Assembly (NCBI RefSeq): GCF_003594915.1
Contig: NZ_QZCS01000009.1
Coordinates: 106,769-170,768 of the forward strand
Source: Enterobacter chuandaensis
Lineage (GTDB): Bacteria; Pseudomonadota; Gammaproteobacteria; Enterobacterales; Enterobacteriaceae
DNA: 64,000 nucleotides
Direction: 5' to 3'
Below, piece by piece: positions 59,574-64,000 of the stretch. Position numbers and translations under genes: made by a program. Within the stretch, counting starts at the first letter, position 1, and every line of letters begins with the position of its first letter. Below the pieces are notes generated by a model. That model was not told the origin of the DNA. It saw nothing but the letters and a program-made list of their open reading frames with translations, and did no database searches.

Positions 59574-60476
59574 TTATTTATTGTGATGCGCAAAAAGCTT
59601 TGGAATTTCGCGCAGACACCACGATTTGGCTTCGCCCATGCTGTCGCGACGCCACGCCATAATAATGTCCACTTCGCTGGTATACTCCGGGCTCACCACC
59701 CGCAGTCGCCCTTCCGCGATATCTTTCTCTACAAATGGGTAGGGCATCGTCGCCACGCCCAAACCGGCCAGCAGCGCCTGCCGTTTGTCTTCCAGCGAGG
59801 TCACCGTCAGACGAGGCTGTTTATCCAGCAGCTGAACCGTCAGCACCGGACGTTCACGTGCGGTATCCGCCACCGCCACGCCGCGATACTTCACGCGCGT
59901 GACCTCAGAAAGCGGTTCCGGCTCCTGATGAATCGGGTGATCCGGCGCGGCAACGTAGACGTTCATGACGCTGTAAAGCTTGCGGGAGTTGATTTCCGAA
60001 GATGAGCGGAAGTGCATATCCGGCGCAATCACGATATCCGCCCTGCCCGTCTCCAGACGCTCCCACGCCCCGGCCAGCACCTCGGTGATGATCGACAGCT
60101 GCGTGTTGGCCTTCGCCGCCAGGCGATCCACCAGCGGGAACAGCGCTTCGGTTGGCACCAGCGCTTCGGTGACTAACGTCAGGTGGGTTTCCCAGCCTCG
60201 CGCCAGCGCTTCGGCATCCGTGGTGAGCTTGTCCGCCGCTTCCAGCAGGACACGACCGCGCTCCAGCAGCATCCGCCCCACGTTGGTGAATTTTGTTCGA
60301 TGACCGGAGCGGTCAAACAGCACCACGTCCAGCTCTTCTTCCAGCTTCTGCATGGTGTAGCTCAGCGCAGACGGAACGCGCCCCAGTTCATCTGCCGCCG
60401 CAGCAAAACTCCCGCGTCGGTCAATCGCGTCCATGACGCGAAGCGCCTCAAGCGTCAATGCTCTCTCTTTAGCCAT
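59574..60476 (-). CDS. yhaJ: LysR-type regulator YhaJ
   Basis: This 300-residue LysR protein has the winged helix in FAAAADELGRVPSALSYTMQ (residues about 25-44) and an effector domain with KANTQLSIITEVLAG and MNVYVAAPDHP. E. coli YhaJ activates yqjF and senses aromatic compounds such as DNT products. It diverges from yhaK with a 104-base region. Confidence 0.93.
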   Translation of the reverse strand: MAKERALTLEALRVMDAIDRRGSFAAAADELGRVPSALSYTMQKLEEELDVVLFDRSGHRTKFTNVGRMLLERGRVLLEAADKLTTDAEALARGWETHLTLVTEALVPTEALFPLVDRLAAKANTQLSIITEVLAGAWERLETGRADIVIAPDMHFRSSSEINSRKLYSVMNVYVAAPDHPIHQEPEPLSEVTRVKYRGVAVADTARERPVLTVQLLDKQPRLTVTSLEDKRQALLAGLGVATMPYPFVEKDIAEGRLRVVSPEYTSEVDIIMAWRRDSMGEAKSWCLREIPKLFAHHNK

Positions 60477-60580
60477 CTCGTTCTCATTCAGGAAATTTGA
60501 ACATACCGGGCAGAATATCTGGCTAACAATGCAGCGTCCATACCTTTACCATTGATTTAGTGTAAAGAGAGGTCAAGTTT

Positions 60581-61282
60581 ATGATTACGACAAGAACAGC
60601 TAAACAGTGCGGACAAGCCGATTTCGGCTGGCTGCAGGCCCGCTACACCTTTTCCTTTGGACACTATTTTGACCCGAAACTCCTCGGTTACGCTTCACTG
60701 CGCGTATTGAATCAGGAAGTGCTCGCCCCGGGCGCCTCCTTCCAGCCGCGTACGTACCCGAAAGTCGATATCCTGAACCTGATCCTGGAAGGCGAGGCAG
60801 AATATCGCGACAGCGAGGGCAATCATGTCCAGGCAAAGGCTGGCGAAGCATTGTTAATTTCCACGCAGCCGGGCATCAGCTACAGCGAGCATAACCTCAG
60901 CAAAGATAAAACGCTGACCCGCATGCAGCTGTGGCTGGACGCCTGCCCTGAGCGGGAAAACCCGCTGGTACAAAAGATCGAACTGAAGGGCGACAAACAG
61001 CAGCTGATTGCCTCGCCTGATGGCAGTAAAGGCAGCCTGCAGCTGCGTCAGCAGGTGTGGCTGCACCATATAGAGTTGAAGAAAGGTGAACAGGCGAGCT
61101 TCCAGCTGCACGGTCCGCGCGCCTATTTGCAGTCCATTCACGGTACGGTGCATGCGGTCACGCACGCGGAAGAGAAAGAAGCGCTCACCTGCGGCGACGG
61201 GGCATTTATTCGTGATGAAGCGAATATCACCCTGATTGCCGATACGCCGCTGCGCGCGCTGTTGATTGATTTGCCGGTTTAA
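60581..61282 (+). CDS. yhaK: Pirin-like bicupin protein YhaK
   Basis: This 233-residue protein matches E. coli YhaK. It has two cupin domains of the pirin type: SFGHYFDPKLLGYASLRVLN near the start, then LNLILEGEAEYRDSEGN. Pirin metal ligands appear reduced. In E. coli it is expressed under nitrite/oxidative stress and controlled by NsrR. The E. coli yhaL gene next to it is absent here. Confidence 0.93.
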   Translation: MITTRTAKQCGQADFGWLQARYTFSFGHYFDPKLLGYASLRVLNQEVLAPGASFQPRTYPKVDILNLILEGEAEYRDSEGNHVQAKAGEALLISTQPGISYSEHNLSKDKTLTRMQLWLDACPERENPLVQKIELKGDKQQLIASPDGSKGSLQLRQQVWLHHIELKKGEQASFQLHGPRAYLQSIHGTVHAVTHAEEKEALTCGDGAFIRDEANITLIADTPLRALLIDLPV

Positions 61283-61289
61283 AGAACCC

Positions 61290-61329
61290 ACTCGCCCCTC
61301 TCCCCAGAGGGGTTGGGGTGAGGGGTGAA
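61290..61329. repeat. CCCTCACCC-type dispersed repeat after yhaK
   Basis: CTCGCCCCTCTCCCCAGAGG, followed by GGTTGGGGTGAGGGG, forms a hairpin related to those after lsrK and alx. It separates convergent yhaK and cyuA. Confidence 0.65.
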
Positions 61330-61338
61330 GGTCAATCG

Positions 61339-62640
61339 CTACACCTTACTCGCCATAATCTCAATAATCTGCCGATCCGTAGCCTGCATTGAGCGGCACG
61401 CCAGTGCGCATAGGTTGGCGATCGACTGCTCCACGTCGTGCGCCACAATCCCCTCGTTACCCGTCACGGCAGTATCATCCAGCGCCATCATTACCGCTTT
61501 CCAGGCGCTGCTGACGCTGGTTGAGACCTTCATAGCACAGCTGTTAGACGCACCATCGCAGATCATCCCGCTGACGTCACCGATCATACTGCCGATCGCC
61601 ATGGAAATGGTCTGGTAAGAACCACCCATCAGCCACGCCATCCCCGCCGCAGCGCCCATCGCTGCCGTTGTCGCCGCACACAGTGCGGACAGGCGCGGAA
61701 GCTGATAATGAATATAGATCGCCGACAGATGCGAGAGCATCAGCGCCCGCGCCAGTCGTTCGTCATCAGCCTGAACGTGCTCAGCCACCACCACCACCGG
61801 CATGGTGGCCGTGATCCCCTGATTCCCGGAGCCAGAGTTGCTCATCGCCGGCAGCGTCGCGCCACCCATACGGGCATCCGAGGCCGCGCTGGTGCGGATA
61901 ACAATGTCAGAGCCCAGATCCTGCGCCATCCATCCGCGTGTGCGCTGTTTATTGAGCGTCGCGCCAATGTGCAGCCCCCAGTTTCCGCCCAACCCTTCAC
62001 GGGAGAGCGCATCGTTCAGACGCCCCGCATCAAGGATAAAGCGGATCGCGTCGAACGGTACCTGCTCGACAAACTCAAGGATCTGCGAAAGCGTGGTGTT
62101 TGACAGCACCGCCAGCGGATCGTTACTTACCTCAGCCTGCCGATCGTCAAGCCTGAAGCGCGTTTCGCCCTGACAAACCACCTCCACCACGCGGGTATGT
62201 CCGCCCGCAATGGTCACCATGGCCGAGGTATCTCCGGCGAAAACGCAGGCTCGCGAATAGAGGATCTCATCGCACGGCTCCTGCAATTTCACCTGCACCA
62301 GGCCCGCGTTCAGCATCGCTTTGGCGCGTGCCAGCGCATCGGTGGTGGCATCTTTCAGCACCTCCAGCCCCGCCTGCGCATTGCCACCGATGGCACCCAG
62401 CGCCGCCGCAATGGGCAGCCCAACCATACCGGTGCCGGGCACCGTGACGCCAAGCCCGTTTTTCATCAGGTTTGGCGATACCCACGCCTCAATCTGCGTG
62501 ACGTCGCCAGGCAGTTGCTCTGCAGCAATTGCGCAGGCAAGGGCCAGAGACACAGGCTCGGTGCACCCCAGTGCAGGCTTAACTTCTTCCTGCACCACGC
62601 GAATAAATTGATTCCATAAAGGATGAGTTTGCTCAGACAT
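61339..62640 (-). CDS. cyuA: L-cysteine desulfidase CyuA (YhaM)
   Basis: The ATG at 62640 gives 433 residues (E. coli 436). The Fe-S enzyme family shows [17 protein letters not shown] (about residue 15-31), [38 protein letters not shown], and the cysteines of [14 protein letters not shown]. It splits L-cysteine to pyruvate, sulfide and ammonia. It lies 20 bases after cyuP in one operon. Confidence 0.95.
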   Translation of the reverse strand: MSEQTHPLWNQFIRVVQEEVKPALGCTEPVSLALACAIAAEQLPGDVTQIEAWVSPNLMKNGLGVTVPGTGMVGLPIAAALGAIGGNAQAGLEVLKDATTDALARAKAMLNAGLVQVKLQEPCDEILYSRACVFAGDTSAMVTIAGGHTRVVEVVCQGETRFRLDDRQAEVSNDPLAVLSNTTLSQILEFVEQVPFDAIRFILDAGRLNDALSREGLGGNWGLHIGATLNKQRTRGWMAQDLGSDIVIRTSAASDARMGGATLPAMSNSGSGNQGITATMPVVVVAEHVQADDERLARALMLSHLSAIYIHYQLPRLSALCAATTAAMGAAAGMAWLMGGSYQTISMAIGSMIGDVSGMICDGASNSCAMKVSTSVSSAWKAVMMALDDTAVTGNEGIVAHDVEQSIANLCALACRSMQATDRQIIEIMASKV

Positions 62641-62660
62641 CGTTACGACCTTATTTGCCC

Positions 62661-63992
62661 TCAGGAAAACGCGAGGAAAGGAGAAACACAAAGCAGCAGC
62701 CCGGTAATGACAATAATCACCAGAGATACGCCTTTATATTTATGCAGCGCCGGTACCTTGTAGACCAGCCATGCAGGGATCAGGCAGCCCACCATGCCGA
62801 AGATGGGGCTACAGATAGAGGTGAAGCTCAGCACCGGCGCGTTTAAAACAATCGCGCTCCAGGCCAGCAGGATGGCAAACAGCATAATCCCGCGCTGGAC
62901 GGTGCTTTCATTGATTTTCTCTGCCGGCATTCTGCGGCGCAGGATGTTCATCACGATACCCTGCGTGGCCTCGCGAAAGCCCAGATAGACGCCGAAAAAT
63001 GCGGTCATCACGGCGAAGATGTTGAGGATCACGCTGACGATTTTGACCCAGCCTGCGCCGTCGCCGCTGATAAACTGCGCCGCAATCGCCAGGGCAGAAA
63101 TGTTCTGCTCGTAGGCTTTAACCGCCTCGTCGTGTCCCATCGCCAGTGTGAAAGAGACGGCGTAGAAGAAGACCGTGACAAACAGTACGCCGAAGGCAAT
63201 GTTCATCGCCCGCAGCGCCTTGTGGCGCGCCACTTCAACGGATTTTTCCCGCGAGCGATAGGAAATCACCATCGGGCTTAAGGTCTGAATAAACAGAATA
63301 GAGGTTAAGGTAAAGGGCAGCGTAATAATGGCATTTTTAATCAGCAGCCCCATCGGCGGCAGCATGCCGACGTTGGCTAAATGCCAGAGACCAATCATCG
63401 ACAGACCCAGCGCCGCAACCACAAATAATTTGGTCAGCACCATCAGACTGGACACCTTAAACAGCAGCTTTTCACCGCGCGAGGAAATGGCGACCAGAAT
63501 GCAGATCAGGAATAAACCGTAAAACGGGTTTTCCGAGAGCAAACCGTCGGTCACGCCGAAGGTGTGCAAATACGAGGCGCTGTCGTTAGTGATGGCCGTG
63601 GAATAGACGAACATCCAGATCACCAGCATGACGAAATAGAGCGCACCTAATAATATGCCCCAGTTCTTACCTAAATAACCGCTAATCACGCTCGGGTAGT
63701 CTTTGCACTCCGGCGATTCCGCCAGCGTATTAATAAACAGACGCTGGAACAGATACATGGCCGGATAACCAATAACTGAAGAGAGTAAAAATACCCACAG
63801 GCCCATTAATCCCACCTGCACCGGGAGAAAAACAATCCCCGCGCCGATAGCCATCCCGATACTCATGATGACCCAACCCGTGTCGGTGCTGTCGAATTTA
63901 ATCGCCTCTCGCCATTCGCTTTCGCTCATTCCCGCCCGCCTTGCCGCAGGGGAATCATTCACAATCACACTGCTGTTTGTTGCCGTATTCAT
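62661..63992 (-). CDS. cyuP: Cysteine/serine transporter CyuP (YhaO/DlsT)
   Basis: This 443-residue HAAAP-family permease has the E. coli length and about 11 membrane helices. It begins [20 protein letters not shown] and has [20 protein letters not shown] (about residue 37-56). It imports L-cysteine (and D-serine in E. coli) for CyuA. The promoter lies beyond the right edge; only 8 bases are visible upstream. E. coli regulates the operon by CyuR. Confidence 0.93.
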   Translation of the reverse strand: MNTATNSSVIVNDSPAARRAGMSESEWREAIKFDSTDTGWVIMSIGMAIGAGIVFLPVQVGLMGLWVFLLSSVIGYPAMYLFQRLFINTLAESPECKDYPSVISGYLGKNWGILLGALYFVMLVIWMFVYSTAITNDSASYLHTFGVTDGLLSENPFYGLFLICILVAISSRGEKLLFKVSSLMVLTKLFVVAALGLSMIGLWHLANVGMLPPMGLLIKNAIITLPFTLTSILFIQTLSPMVISYRSREKSVEVARHKALRAMNIAFGVLFVTVFFYAVSFTLAMGHDEAVKAYEQNISALAIAAQFISGDGAGWVKIVSVILNIFAVMTAFFGVYLGFREATQGIVMNILRRRMPAEKINESTVQRGIMLFAILLAWSAIVLNAPVLSFTSICSPIFGMVGCLIPAWLVYKVPALHKYKGVSLVIIVITGLLLCVSPFLAFS

Positions 63993-64000
63993 TGGGCACT

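Overview
The window looks like chromosomal DNA of an Enterobacteriaceae species close to Enterobacter. From about 24.5 kb onward the genes and their order match the Escherichia coli rpoD-proximal region (yqjH-yqjI-aer-patA, then fadH-rlmG-ygjP-ygjR-alx-sstT-uxaAC-exuTR-yqjA-mzrA-yqjCDEK-yqjF-yqjG-yhaH-yhaJ-yhaK-cyuA-cyuP). An lsr (AI-2) locus lies between patA and fadH, where E. coli K-12 carries other genes, and REP/BIME-type repeats of enteric style lie between genes. The genus is an inference; no rRNA or complete tRNA gene is present.

Bases 1 to about 21,440 are the right part of a P2/186-type temperate prophage; its left part (tail genes and the other attachment site) lies outside the window. 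From left to right it holds baseplate and tail completion genes (W, V, S, R), a lysis cassette with nested spanins, endolysin and holin, and the capsid genes X, L, M, N and O on the minus strand. The terminase (P) and portal (Q) genes run the opposite way. Next come a cos site, a cargo segment (10.1-13.0 kb) in the place where P2-like phages carry anti-phage genes, an SOS-controlled DinI/Tum-like gene, replication gene A, and a cytosine methyltransferase gene with a second overlapping reading frame. A run of 186-like early genes, the apl/cI switch, the integrase and an HNH nuclease gene follow. The prophage ends at a 46-bp copy of the 3' end of a tRNA-Ile(CAU) gene, which fits insertion in ileX next to yqjH. 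Scaffold/protease gene O is interrupted by an in-frame TGA, so the prophage may be unable to build capsids.

Bases 21.5-24.5 kb hold three accessory genes: a CysE-like acetyltransferase, an outer-membrane barrel protein and a coiled-coil protein with a J-like segment. Then come the metal/iron pair yqjH/yqjI with Fur-like and YqjI-like operators, and two chemoreceptor genes (an MCP and aer), each with a sigma-28-type promoter. The putrescine aminotransferase gene patA has a sigma-54 promoter and an NtrC-like enhancer box.

Bases 32.5-41.1 kb form the AI-2 quorum-signal uptake and processing system: lsrACDBFG on one strand and lsrR-lsrK on the other, with an LsrR-like inverted repeat between them. 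The rest is core metabolism and envelope maintenance: beta-oxidation (fadH), rRNA methylation (rlmG), manganese export behind a yybP-ykoY riboswitch (alx), serine/threonine uptake (sstT), hexuronate uptake and catabolism (exuT, uxaC, uxaA, exuR), the DedA/MzrA envelope pair, the yqj operon, glutathionyl-hydroquinone reductase, and L-cysteine catabolism (cyuA, cyuP).

The strongest leads for unusual biology are the prophage cargo between Q and A (a HEPN-type protein behind a perfect palindrome, two unknown genes, and a small gene flanked by imperfect direct repeats), the dual-coding methyltransferase locus, and the HNH gene between int and the attachment site.
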